Position numbers and translations under genes: made by a program | Notes under the pieces: generated by a model | What the model was told of the DNA's origin: nothing | The model's database searches: none | The model's input: the letters and a program-made list of their open reading frames with translations, nothing else | Shown here: one piece after another, positions 9,948-21,357 of the stretch | Numbering within the stretch: the first letter of the stretch is position 1 | Layout: each line of letters starts with the position of its first letter | NCBI RefSeq assembly: GCF_040869045.1 | Contig: NC_090319.1 | Span: 238,507,832-238,571,831 of the forward strand | DNA from: Eurosta solidaginis | Taxonomy: Eukaryota; Arthropoda; Insecta; Diptera; Tephritidae | Reading direction: 5' to 3' | DNA: 64,000 nt

Positions 9948-12900
9948 TTATAACAAATTTGCATTTGCTTTCAGTAAAGTTAAGGTTTCGAATGAAACGT
10001 CCGACAAAGACTGACGCCTTGGAGCATTTATAATTCCTGCAAAGGAAAATAGTCGCTCAACAGGAGCAGAAGAAGTTAAGGGCGTGTTGAAGAGTTTTGC
10101 AGCTTCTTTCAACGCACTTCGTGTTTTCCAAATGTCCGTGCTAGTACATGAATCACCCAGATAGCTATACAGCTCATTTTGTACCAAATTTTTCAGCCCA
10201 CCTTTTGTTGGAGAACATTGCCCCACACTGGAAATATTTTCGTCGTCTGGAAAAAAAAGAATTAACCTTTTAAAATAGGTATTTTCAATTTGATATGCAC
10301 ATGCAAATGTGTGTATATATACCATCGTCATCAAAACTGAAATATGCACTCCGCATTGTAGAACACTCTGTTTTAATGTAATTGTTAGGGAAAGAAATTT
10401 TTCCATTGTGGATGTGCAAATTTATTGTTTGCAATACCCTTCTTAAAATGTTTTCTTCGCTGGCTTCTTTGTTGTCCTTTTGCAATACTCTTAACCAGTT
10501 TAACTTAACATCAGGTGTCAAAACCGATGCAGTGATGGCAATGTTTGCTTCAGATGACAATTTAAAAAAAATATCGAATCGTTGCCTTAAACGCATCTCC
10601 AGTTTTCCAGCAATAAAACAGAGCAGATTCTTATTTAGTTTACTTATTTTCATTAATTTGTTACTTAATGTCATAAGTATAGGTAAAAGATATCCATAAA
10701 ATACATTTTCTTCGCCTTGTAAAAAGTCCAAAGATTCGGAAATTGGCTTCATTAAAGATATAAAAGACTCCAAATAATCAATCTCCTCTAACGATATATG
10801 CGGAAGACTTAGTCTATCGTTAAGGTCGTTCAGAGTTTCTTTATAATAAAGAAGCTTTGCAACAGAATCGTAGAGGGAGTTCCAGCGTGTAACCACTGGT
10901 ACAATCAACGAACAGCCTAAAGTCTCTATAATTATTTCCGAGGACTTTGGCCACTTACATTTCTTCCACAAATTATTGCACTTTTCAAAAACCTGTAAAA
11001 AAAGTGCGTTTCAATTATGTGATTATCGAAAACATACTTAGAGTGACGAGTGGGACTTATGATAAACAAGTTAAATAAGAAACGAAAAATGTGTAATTAT
11101 TGCTTTGGACGCACTATATTAAGTGGCATCTATTCAATCTAAAGGTAATAATGTGGCCACCATTGTACAAAGTTATCACCACAGAGCCGCCGAGACAAAA
11201 TCCGGGCCCGGGGGCAAAATAAATACGGGCCCACATACTAAAATGAACAAATTCTCAAAATCAAATTTACCACCTTTTAGATATTTAAATGCATTTGTAT
11301 TTACATGTATATTTAAGCGTATACATGCATACATGTATATTAACCTGGGTCGATATGTAAAGTTAACCGATATCGTGCCATCGATTTTTCGATAGGATTT
11401 GGGCTCAGGGAAAAAAAGTTCCACTACGCATACCCAAAAAAATAAATTTCGAGCCTGTGAAAAAAATATGGCGAAAGGGTAAATTTTTCGACCAAAACAC
11501 TCCCCAAAACCCAAAAAATATTTTTTTTTTCAAAAAACTGTTGTAAAAACTAAGGCGATAACAGTTTTTTGAAAAAAAAAAAAATTTGTTTATGGTTTTG
11601 AGGAGTGTTTTAGTCGAAAAATTTACCCTTTCCACATTTTTGTCGCAGGCACGAAAATAATTTGTTTGGGTATGCGTTGTGGAACTTTTTTCCCTGAGTC
11701 CAAATCCTATCGATCGAAAAATCGATGGCGCGATATCGGTTAATAAATCGACCACTCTAATGTATATCGCTGTATAGGAATTTGCATCATACCGAATTTT
11801 TCTGCTGTAACGACGCCAAAAACCAGCAACACCTTATGCGGGGTGCAGACCCGTTATGAAATTTATAAAATTTGTTCAAATTTAAAATGATTGCTATCTA
11901 CGAAAGGTGATTAAAGGTGTGGTTTGTTTATTTTCTGTACGCAAAAAGCTGGGATAGCATTTTGAGATTCCCGGGCCCCTCCAAAGCCCGGGCCCGGGGT
12001 AAATGACACCCTCATCCCCCCCACCCCCTCAAATAGCATTAAACTTTAAACAAGTTTTATTAATGAATGGTATTACGTAAATTACGTAAACTAACGGGTA
12101 TGAACCGTTTCAGGAAAGTTAGAAAATTCAAAAATGTACAATGTGAGTTCGTGTCTTGAGTCTTTGGTTTTCTTAACGAATATTTAAAAAATATTAAACT
12201 AGCACACAAAATAAAAAAGTGGGCATGTATTTCGCGGTACTAGGAGTTGCTTTAAATTAGGAACAAGCACGTTGAAATACACGTCGCTCCATGAGTTGTT
12301 TTAATTTAAAATATTTACCATTGTGTGTCTACTATACAGAGATTCATTGCTCTTTAAAATTTTCATGAAATCACTTGTTGCTAGTAAATTTAAAGTATGG
12401 CTCGAGCATCGGTGGTGTTTTCCCAAAAAGTCATCATTTTCGAAATCTGGTAACTCTTCTTCGTTTTCGTCTGCAAGTTGTTCGAAGCTTTCGTTGATTC
12501 CATAATCTTTAAACGCTTTGACAAAATTAGACCCGTTATCAGTAACTATCATAATTACATTACAGCAGTTAAGGCCGAATGAACAATTGATGTCTTTGAT
12601 CATTTGAGCAATTTTTTCCGCAGAATGTACTCCCTTTATCCTCTTGCATGCCAGGGCCATTGATTTTCTCTCAAAATTTTCCGATACCCAATGGCATGTA
12701 TATCCCAAAAAGCTTCGATGATTTCCCGACCAAATATCACTTGTCGTACAAAAATATTTTGCCATAGATATATTTTGCTTTATTTTTGTCAACATCTTGC
12801 CGTACATACCATCCAGCCTTTTCACAGCTGTTTGCCTACTCATTACCTTAAGCCCTGTGTCTGCAAACAAATCTATAAAGGACTTTTTGTCTACTATGGA

Positions 12901-14481
12901 CACTGGCAAATCGCAATCAACAATAGCTTTTAAAAGTTTCTTATCAAAGCGATCATGAGAACTGGAATAAGCCACGTTCCCGTCCTTAAGATTTTTATAT
13001 TTTCGATAAACATCAGTGTGTTTCGCTTTCAAATGAGTTATAAAGTTTGAAGATACATCTCCAGTTCCTCGTATTACGCGACCACAAGTTGAACATTTTG
13101 CGTTTGTCAAAAATTTGTTATTTTCATTAAACTAAATGGGAAAATTATAAATTTATTAAAACGACTGTCATATTTGAGCAAGAAGATGGAATGAAATATG
13201 TAATTTATCATCCCAAGATTTGTTTTTAATTTAATGGCGTGTACTAGAGATATACTCCGCACGTATCATCTCTGAATCAATATTTTTATATATTTGGCTT
13301 AAATGGCAACATTAAAATGAGGTGTAAAGCAAATACAGAGCTCAAAAATAAAAAATTGAACGCACATTTATGGTATGGCGGTGGAAGTGTGATGGGTTTG
13401 GGCCTACTTGGCGGCCTCTGGAGTTGGCAAAGTAACTTTCTTTGAAGCCACAATGGACCAAAATTTTTATTTAACCTTACGAGAAGATAATTTGTTGCAA
13501 ATTGTCCCTAATTCAGGTGTACGTGATCGATTTCGCAATAACCAAGACAAATACTCCTAACACATATCCAGGATTGTGCCGGGATTGTACAGGCACGGGT
13601 AATATTCAACTGGCTACACCTCATGAATCCACTTCCTCAATCTCTCGCCCGAAATGTCTTGGAAAATTTGTGGTAATCGGCTACAAGGCAAAAGCAAATT
13701 AGTAAGATTAGCGATTAAAAAACTACTTTTGTCGAAGAAAGGCATAAGGTGCCACGCGAACCGCTCAAAACTAATTGCATCTATGGAAAATCATCTTAAA
13801 GATGTTACTTAAGAAAATGGTGGTCCTACGAGGTACTAAACTAAATAAAAAAGTAATTTTTTCTAAGGCAGGGCGCAATGCACGAAAAAAGAGATAATTT
13901 TAGTTTTTATTAATTATCAAAAAAAACGTGTAAACACATGAAAACTAAGTATTTATTCAAATAAAAGCATATTTTTATTAACATTGTGCATTTGATTTTT
14001 TTTGACACCGTCACTAGTTTCCTTTCTGTATAGCTTAACAATGTTGTTCTGTAGCTGCACGAAATAAGCTGTGAGCCAGGTATTTGGATGGCTTAATTAA
14101 TAAATACCTAACCAATTACACGTAAAACAAAGAAAAACTTTTATTTGCAAATTTATTTATTGCTTTGATATAATAAATTCCAAATTTATAAATATTTATT
14201 ATTTTATTTAAGAACTTGTGTAATATAAGCACGTTCATTTTTGAAAAAATTTACTAAATTAGAAAAAGTCAGCGAAAAATATGATAACAGATAAACGTTT
14301 ATTGAAAAAAACTCACCCTTTCTACATTGGTATAATATTCGTCCTTGAAAATTAAATTCGTTGACTTTTTTGATAATATTTGAATATTGTTAAAGGACGT
14401 TTTCCTTTTCTGTGGTTGCGGCACATAATCGGGGTCGATTGTATCGTCCCCAGAAAAATCACGCACTTCCGAAACCGACAT
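9948..14481 (-). CDS. hAT transposase, four exons (about 648 aa)
   Basis: I infer exons 14,481-14,317, 13,131-12,319, 10,992-10,323 and 10,246-9,948 (minus strand). The introns have GT donors (GTGAGT, GTAAAT, GTATAT) and AG acceptors, and the joined frame is open throughout, with TAA at 9,950-9,948. Predicted features: a BED-type zinc finger (C68, C71, H88, H93); the RNase H-like catalytic core with TSDIWS (first Asp) and IVTDNGSNF (second Asp); RCSSHTLNLL; VVTRWNS; and the C-terminal hAT dimerisation motif TPLTSSAPVERLFSFAG near the end. The protein would bind the element ends and catalyse cut-and-paste transposition in the nucleus. No stop or frameshift is visible. Splice sites and the start at 14,481 are predictions. 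Confidence 0.85.
11348..11753. repeat. Foldback element in hAT intron 2
   Basis: Two inverted arms of about 190 bp flank a short centre near 11,545. They share GTCGAT at the outer edges, AACCGATATCG, CCATCGATTTTTCGAT, CGCATACCCAAA and CAAAAAACTGTT toward the middle. The arms show a few substitutions and indels. There is no coding capacity. GC-rich CCGGGCCCGGG runs lie outside it at about 11,202 and 11,988 and may mark the ends of a larger element. It is contained in the second intron of the transposase (12,318-10,993), so it should be removed by splicing. Confidence 0.75.
13366..13837 (+). pseudogene. Tc1/mariner transposase fossil in hAT intron 1
   Basis: Opposite in strand to the hAT gene. 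With small frameshifts the + strand reads as the C-terminal half of a Tc1-type transposase: YGGGSVM, then a GVGK-like strand and FFEATMDQNFYL, a degenerate RFRNNQDK where Tc1 has a QQDN-x-PKH catalytic strand, a decayed P-Q-S-x-x-x-N-x-x-ENLW, and GGPTRY just before the stop. The second catalytic Asp region and the proline-rich block are both damaged. It has no N-terminal DNA-binding half. It sits within intron 1 (14,316-13,132), so it need not harm the host gene. Confidence 0.75.
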
Positions 14482-14904
14482 TTACTGACAAATTACCGTT
14501 CGCGCACAACAATGTTTTTTTTATACAACTTTTTACTGAATAATTTTATTTCTATTAGTTTTTCCTTTATATACATAAACTTTTACGAAAAATCTCAAGC
14601 AAATTTGTTTGCCTATTATACAGTATTTTTCAACATGGTTGCATATTTTACAAGGAATATATATATATATATATATATGGTAAAAGTCTATAACAGCGGC
14701 CGACTGTTAATACGCATCCTAAAAGACTTGATATCAGTATTAATAATCCGAAGGCGGAAAACAAAAATTTTGAGTCGTTCAAAGGATATTAAGGAAACAA
14801 ATTTATAACAAAGCTCTCTAAACGGGACGAAGAACACTCATATAATGGCGATGATATGAAACCAATATTACTTAATAAAGCGGACAATATGATAAACTTT
14901 GATT

Positions 14905-15504
14905 ACATAACAATCAGTGCATTGCCATAACGTAATCCAAAATAGTGGATATATTAATTTTATATACAAAACAAAATTGGCATTACTTAAGGACGAACCA
15001 TAGAGTATCGTTATTATTTTATACAATGGGTGTAGCAAATTATGCACGTGTATATACTTATCCTATATGGTGCATGTATGTATATATTTGCCTCGATAAG
15101 CGGTTACGATTTAATATTGCATCCTAAAATGTACTTGTATGTAGAAATTATTCCGTGCATGCAACAAACGAGAATTTTTCTTTCAACAAAGCAGAAAAAT
15201 AATTAAAAATAATCAAAAAAATCAAAAAAAAATCAAAAAAAATCAAAAAAAATCGAAAAAAATTGAAAAAATCAAAAATAATCAAAAGAGCCTTTTTTGA
15301 TTACTTTTGATTATTTTTGATTTTTTTGATTTTTTTTCAATAATCGGAAAAATCATGATTTTTTTTGATTATTTTCTTTAATTAATTGAAAAGTAATCAT
15401 TAAAAATAGAAAATAATTGCAAGTAATCATTAAATGACGTTTAAAGAAAATAATCAATGGAACGGCTAATGATTACCATTAGTAATCATTATTTAACAGG
15501 TCTG
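14905..15504. repeat. hAT right terminal inverted repeat with palindrome
   Basis: The inverted partner of 8,752-9,325, with scattered substitutions and small indels concentrated in the ATCAAAAA-rich part. It has the same subterminal hairpin organisation (about 15,265-15,340, centred on AGAGCCT). The outer end reads AACAGGTCTG into the TSD CTTTAAAG. Confidence 0.85.
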
Positions 15505-15512
15505 CTTTAAAG

Positions 15513-15616
15513 GTATCATATACATACGCCCTGACAGGATCCCAACACACTTTCTTAAAATTGTGCTCCATACATCTATCAGCCACTAACAGATTTATTA
15601 AATTTATCTTTAATAC
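15513..15616 (+). pseudogene. LINE ORF2, piece 4: RT finger
   Basis: After the hAT element and its TSD, the CR1-type LINE continues in an open frame: SYTYALTGSQHTFLK, then CSIHLSATNRF and FIFNTS. In relatives this block reads G-P-D-G-I-P-x-x-F-L-K followed by an IFN-x-S-L strand, so the GPDG core is degenerate (ALTG). It is cut by the satellite-element array beginning at about 15,617. Confidence 0.75.
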
Positions 15617-17738
15617 TAGCCTTTACCCGCGGCCCCGTCCGTAAGGAGTAAATGAAATATATGGGGTATTCACGTTAGCCTGCTTATCAAGTTATCTGTT
15701 TAAAAATTTTTTCTGTCTAATGCATTTTATTTTAGTAATTGAGTAAAAAAAAGAACTATATGAGCTGATAACCTGATAGGATCCCCAAGTGATCCAGAAA
15801 TTATCCAGAAAAAGCCACGAAATGACCCCAACGCTATCGCGAACGGATTCCGAAAACCATACAGAAACGCCACGGAAGGGTCTCCAAAAGTTCCCGAAAT
15901 AGTCTCAAAAAAACCAGATATGACAACGAGACAATTCTAGACTTATCCAGAGAACCACACAGAAATGATCCCTGAAGGGTACCAAAGTGACCCCGAATTA
16001 GTCCCGAAAAAGTTCCGAAATTACCCTGAAGGGCTCGCGGACGGATCTCAAAAACCATCCAGGAAGGGTTCCCAAAGTATCCCGACATAGTCCAGAAAAA
16101 GCTCCGAAAAATTACCGAAATGACCCCGAGGGATCCACGACGGATCCGAAAACCATAGAGAAATTATTCCGGAAGGTATCCCAAATGATCCCGAAATAGC
16201 CCCTAAATAACCACGACGGGAACCCGGACGGATCCCGAAAATCATCCAGAAATGATGCCAAAAGGGACACCATATGATCCCGAGAAATTCCCGAAATGAC
16301 GCCGACGGGATCCCGAAAACCGTCCAGAAATGATGGCGGAAGGGACCCCAAATTATCCCGAAAAATTCCCGAAATTACCCCGACGGATACCGAAAACTAT
16401 TCAGGAATGATGCCGGTAGGTACCCTAAATGATCCCGAAATGACCCCGTCGCGATCCCGGACGGATCCCGAAAATTATCATTAAATGATGCCGGAAAGGT
16501 CCTCAAATGATCCCCTAATAGTCCCGAAATTACCCTGACGGGATCCCGGACGGATCCCGAAAACCATCCAGAAATGATGCTGAAAGGTTCCCCAAATGAT
16601 CTCGTATTAGTCGAGAAAAAGTCCCGAAATGACCCCGACGGGATCCCGAAAACCATCCAGAAATGATGACGGAAGATACCCCAAGTGGTCCCGAAATAGC
16701 CCCGAAATGGCCCCTAAGGGATCCGCGACGGATCCCGAAAACCATCCAGAAATGATGCCGGAATGGTCCCCAAATAATTGCGAATTGGTCCCGAAATTAT
16801 ACCGGAATAGTCCCGAAAATGTCCCAAAATAACCCCGAAGGGATCCCGGACGGATCCCGAAAACTATACAGAAATGATCCCGAAATAGTCCCGAAAAAGT
16901 CCCGAAATCACCCCGGCGGGATCCCGGACGGATCCCCAAAACCATCCAGAAATGATCCCGGAAGGGTTTCGATATGACCCTAACGACATTACAAATAAGG
17001 TGAAGATAATTATGAAACCATGTTAATAAGGCAGCAGGCGCGTTGGAGCGAATGAAGAGTTACATAGAAACATACAGGTAAAGCTAATAAAAACGTTGAA
17101 GGAGGGCGGATGGCGGGAGGAGAAGGAGAGGACCACTGATCGTTTTTCCAAAATTGTTTAGATCTCGATCTGTATGTGCCAGATACCAAAAACTATTGAT
17201 TTGGAGAAAATTTTTATTGAGTTATAACAATTTATAGAGGAGGGGCGGAGAAGAGGGGAGGGGTGCGGAGGGTGTCACTGCTCACTTTGGAAGCCCTCCA
17301 CTTATTTGACCAATTGAGTCTGTAATATTGGTGAAGTCCAGTATAAGTAAATTTATAATGTGTAAAAATTATTAAAAAGTAATTGTTCGAAGGGGTCGTG
17401 GGATCCCTACCCCTTTTTCCATCCTCGAAAAAAATTTCGCCAGTAGACTATTGTCTGTGTCCTAAATTTCATCAAAGTCCGTGCAGCCGTGATTCAGTCA
17501 CAAAAACGAAAAAATACAATAATTAAATTATAACTGTTCCTAAGGGGCGGGGGCCTACCCCTTTTCAAAAAAATATAACTAGTAGATCCTTCTAGACTAT
17601 TGTCTATACGTGTGCAAAATTTCATCCAAATCGGTCCAGCCGTTCTTGCGTGATTGAGTCACAAATACAAATGTCTGGACAGACATCCAAACATCCAAAC
17701 ATCTAAACTTCCAAACTTTCCCATCTATAATATATTAG
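15617..17738 (+). mobile_element. Satellite-carrying element, unit 1
   Basis: Head CTAGCCTTTACCCGCGG at about 15,616, then CACGTTAGCCTGCTTATC. A diverged GATCCCGAAA-based satellite spans about 15,774-16,975. A unique tail follows from AAATAAGGTGAAG through GGTCCAGCCGTTCTTGCG (near 17,630), a run of ACATCCAA repeats, and TATAATATATTAG, directly abutting the head of unit 2. There is no coding capacity. Orientation is arbitrary, from head to tail. Variable central tandem repeats, constant ends and head-to-tail tandem copies resemble Helitron/Helentron-associated non-autonomous elements (DINE-1/HINE), but I see no autonomous partner and cannot prove the class. Confidence 0.7.
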
Positions 17739-20700
17739 CCTTTACCCGCGGCCCCGTCCGCAAGGAGAAATTTAAATATATGGGCTATTCGCGTTAGCCT
17801 GCTTATTATCAAGTTATCTGTTTAACATTTTGTTTTCTGTCTAATGCATTTTATTTTTGTAATTGAGTAAAAAAAAAACTAAATGAGCTGATAACCTGAT
17901 AGGATCCCAAATGATCCCGAAATTATCCAGAAAAAGCTACGAAATGACCCCACGCTATCGCGGACGGATCCCGAAAACCATCCAGAAATGCCCCGGAAGG
18001 GTCTCCAAAAGTTCCCGGAATAGTCCCAAAAAAACCCGAAATGACAACGACACCATTCTAGACGTATCCAGAGAACCACACAGAAATGATCCCTGAAGGT
18101 GTTCCAAAATGATCCCGAAAAGGTTCCGAAATGACCCTGTCGGGCTCCCGGGCGGATTTCAAAAATCATCCAGAATATATCCAGGAAGGGCCCCTAAATT
18201 ATCCCGACATACTCCAGAAAAAGTTCCGAAATGGATCCGAGGGGATCCACGACGGATCGCGAAAACCATACAGAAATTATTCCAAAATAGTCCGGAAATT
18301 ACCCAGATGGGATCCCGCACAGATCCAGAAATCATCCCGGAAGGGGCCAAAAACTATCCCGGAAAAGTAACAAAAAACCCCGAAATGGCTCCTACGGCAT
18401 CCCGGACGGATCCAGAAATGATCTCGAAAGGGTCCCGAAATAACCCTGATGGATCCGGCAAACCATCAAGAAATTATGCCGGAAGGGTCCCCAAATGATC
18501 CCGAAATAATACAGAAAAAGTCACGTAACGACCCCTAGAGGATCCCCAAATGATCCCGTATTAGCCCCGAAAAGGTCCCGAAATAACCCCGACGGGATCT
18601 CGGACAAATCCAGAAAACCATCCAGAAATGATGCCGGAAGGGATACCAAATGATTCTGAAAGAGTCCGGCAATGATTCCGAAGGGATCCCGAACGAATAC
18701 CTAAAATCATCCAGAAGTGATTCCGGAAAGGTCCTCAAATGATCACCTAATAGTCCCGAAATGACCCTTAAGGGGTCCTGGACGGATCCTGTAAACCATC
18801 CAGAAATGATCCTGATATAGTCCCGAAGAAGTCCCGAAATGACCCTGACGGGATCTCTAACTCATCCCTAAATGACCCTGACGGGATACCGGACATATCC
18901 CGAAAGCCATCCAGAAATGATCTTGGGAGGGACCCAAATGATCCCGAAAAAGTCCCGCAATGATTCCGACGGGATTCTGAACGGATACCGAAAACCATTC
19001 AGAAGTGATGCCGGAAAGGTCCTCAAATGATCACCTAATACCAAAATAACCCTGACGGCATCCCGGACTGATCACGAAATCCATCCAGAAATGATCTTGG
19101 GAAGGTCCCAAAATGATCCCGAAATAGTCTCGGAAAAGTCCAGAAATTACCCTGACGGGTTCCCGGACGAATCCTGAAAGCCATCCTTAAATGATCCCGA
19201 AAAAGTCCCGAAATGACCCTGATGGGACCCCGAAAGTATCCCGAAAACTATCCAGAAATGATGCCGGAAAGATCCTCATATGATCTCCTAATAGTTCCGA
19301 AAAGACCCTGACGGGATCCCGAACGGATCCCGACAACTATCCAGAAATGATACCGAAAGGGCCCGCAAATGATCCCGTATTAGTCGAGAAAAAGTCCCGA
19401 AATGACCCCGACGGGATGCCGGACGAACCCAAAAACCATCCAGAAATGATGCCGGAAGGGACCCCAAATGATCCCGAAAAAGTCCCGCAATTATTCCGAC
19501 GGGATCCTGAACGGATACCGAAAACCATCCAGAAGTGATGCCGGAAAGGTTTTCAATGATCACCTAATAGTCCCAAAATGACCCTGACGGCATCCCGGAC
19601 AGATCCCGAAATCCATCCAAAAATGATCTTGGGAAGGTCCCAAAATGATCCGAAATAGTCTCGGAAAAGTCCAGAAATTACCCTGACGGGTTCCCGGACG
19701 AATCCTGAAAGCCATCCTAAAATGATCCCGAAAAACTCCCGAAATGACCCTGACGGTAGGTACCCCAAATGATCCCGAAATGACCCTGACGGGATCCCGA
19801 AAGGATTCCGAAAACTATACAGAAATGATTCCGGAAAGGTCCTCAAATGATCCCCTAATAGTCCCGAAATGACCGTGACGGGATCCCGAACGGACCCCGA
19901 CAACTATCCATAAATGATACCGAAAGGGTCCGCAAATGATCCGGTATTGGTCGAGAAAAAGTCCCCAAATGACCCCGACATACTCCAGAAAAAGTTCCGA
20001 AATGGCTCCGAGGGGATCCACGACGGATCGCGAAAACCATACAGAAATGATTCCGGAAGGATCCCAAAATGATCCCGAAATAGTCCGGAAATGACCCAGA
20101 TGGGATCCCGCACAGATCTAGAAATGATTCCGGAAGGGTCCAAAAAATATCCCGGAAAAGTAACAAAAAATCCCGAAATGGCTCCTACGACATCCCGGAC
20201 GGATCCAGAAATGATCTCGGAAGGGTCCCCAAATGATCCAAAATGGTTCCGAAATGACCATGATGGATCCGGCAAACCATTAAGAAATTATGCCGGAAGG
20301 GTCCCAAATGATCTCGAAATAATACAGAAAAAGTCACGAAACGAGCCCTAGAGGATCCCCAAATGATCCCGTATTAGCCCCGAAAAGGTCCCGAAATAAC
20401 CCCGACGGGACCCCGGACAAATCCCGAAAACCATCCAGAAATGATGCAGGAAGGGATCCTAAATGATTCCGAAAAATTCCCGAAAAAGTCCGGAAATTAC
20501 CCCGGCGGGATCCCGGACCGATCCCGAAAACCATCCAGAAATGATCCCGGAAAGCTCTCGATATGACCCTTACGGGATCACAAATAAGGTGAAGCTAATT
20601 ATAAAACCATGTTAATAAGGCAGGAGGCGCATTGGAGCGAATGAAAAGTTACATAGAAACATAGAGGTAAAGCTAATAAAAGCGTGCTAATAAAAACAAT

Positions 20701-21357
20701 TTAAGGAGGGCGGATGGCGGGAGTAGAAGGACAGGACCACTGATCGTTCCTCCACAATTGTCCAGATCTCGATCTGTATATGCCAGATACCAAAAACTAT
20801 TGATTTAGGAGAAAATTTATATTGAGTTATAACAGTTTATAGATTTTACACCAGAGGGGGTGATAAAGGGGGGGGGGGGGCGTGGGGTGGCGGAGTGTAT
20901 CACTGCTTATTTTGTAAGCCCTCGACTTATGTGAGCCCTTGAGTCTGTGATATTGGTGAAGGCCAGTATACGTAAAGTTATAATGTGTAAAAATTATTAA
21001 AAAGTAATTGCTCGAAGGGGTCGTGGGGCCCCACCCCTCTTTCCATGTTCGAAAAAAATTTCGCTAGTAGACTATTGTCTGTGTCCCAAATTTCATCAAA
21101 GTCCGTGTAGCCATTCTGGCGTGATTCAGTCGCAAAGAAGAAAAAATATAATAAATAAATTATAACTGTTCCTAGGGGCCGGGGACCACGCCCCTTTTGA
21201 AAAATATACAGCTAGTAGATCCTTCTAGACTATAGGCTATATGCGTGCCAAATTTCATCCAAATCGGTCCAGCCGTTCTTGCGTGATTGAGTCACAAAGA
21301 CAAACGTCTGGACAAACATCCAAACATCCAAACTTTGCCATTTATAATATACACTAG
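17739..21357 (+). mobile_element. Satellite-carrying element, unit 2
   Basis: Same head, satellite and tail as unit 1, joined to it without a spacer. The satellite spans about 17,900-20,575. The block 18,260-20,190 recurs almost unchanged at 22,230-24,160 (offset 3,970, two substitutions noticed). A G-run of 10 bases sits near 20,870 in the tail. The tail ends TTTATAATATACACTAG at the next head. Confidence 0.7.

Larger units (their letters stand above)
8752..15504 (-). mobile_element. hAT DNA transposon, 6.75 kb, apparently complete
   Basis: The element is flanked by a perfect 8-bp palindromic TSD CTTTAAAG (8,744-8,751 and 15,505-15,512). Both ends read inward CAGACCTG, then C or T, then TAAAT, a plausible hAT terminus. 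The TIRs are ~600 bp. A spliced transposase on the minus strand fills the middle. The TSD fits both published hAT target patterns I know (nTnnnnAn and nnnTAnnn), so it does not decide the subfamily. The element sits in the RT finger of the older CR1-type LINE. Its introns hold a Tc1 fossil and a foldback repeat. The clean TSD and unbroken exons suggest a fairly recent arrival. Confidence 0.9.

Noticed and set aside
11200..12010. Larger element bounded by CCGGGCCCGGG words
   Set aside because: The words are palindromic, so orientation cannot be judged, and I find no TSD. Only the inner foldback element is supported.
14380..14808. 142-codon + ORF
   Set aside because: Antisense to exon 1 of the hAT transposase and AT-rich low-complexity sequence beyond it.
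20868..20880. G-runs near 20,870 and 35,217 as G-quadruplexes
   Set aside because: Single uninterrupted G-runs at equivalent tail positions whose lengths differ between copies; likely length-unstable homopolymers, possibly sequencing error, not four-tract motifs.
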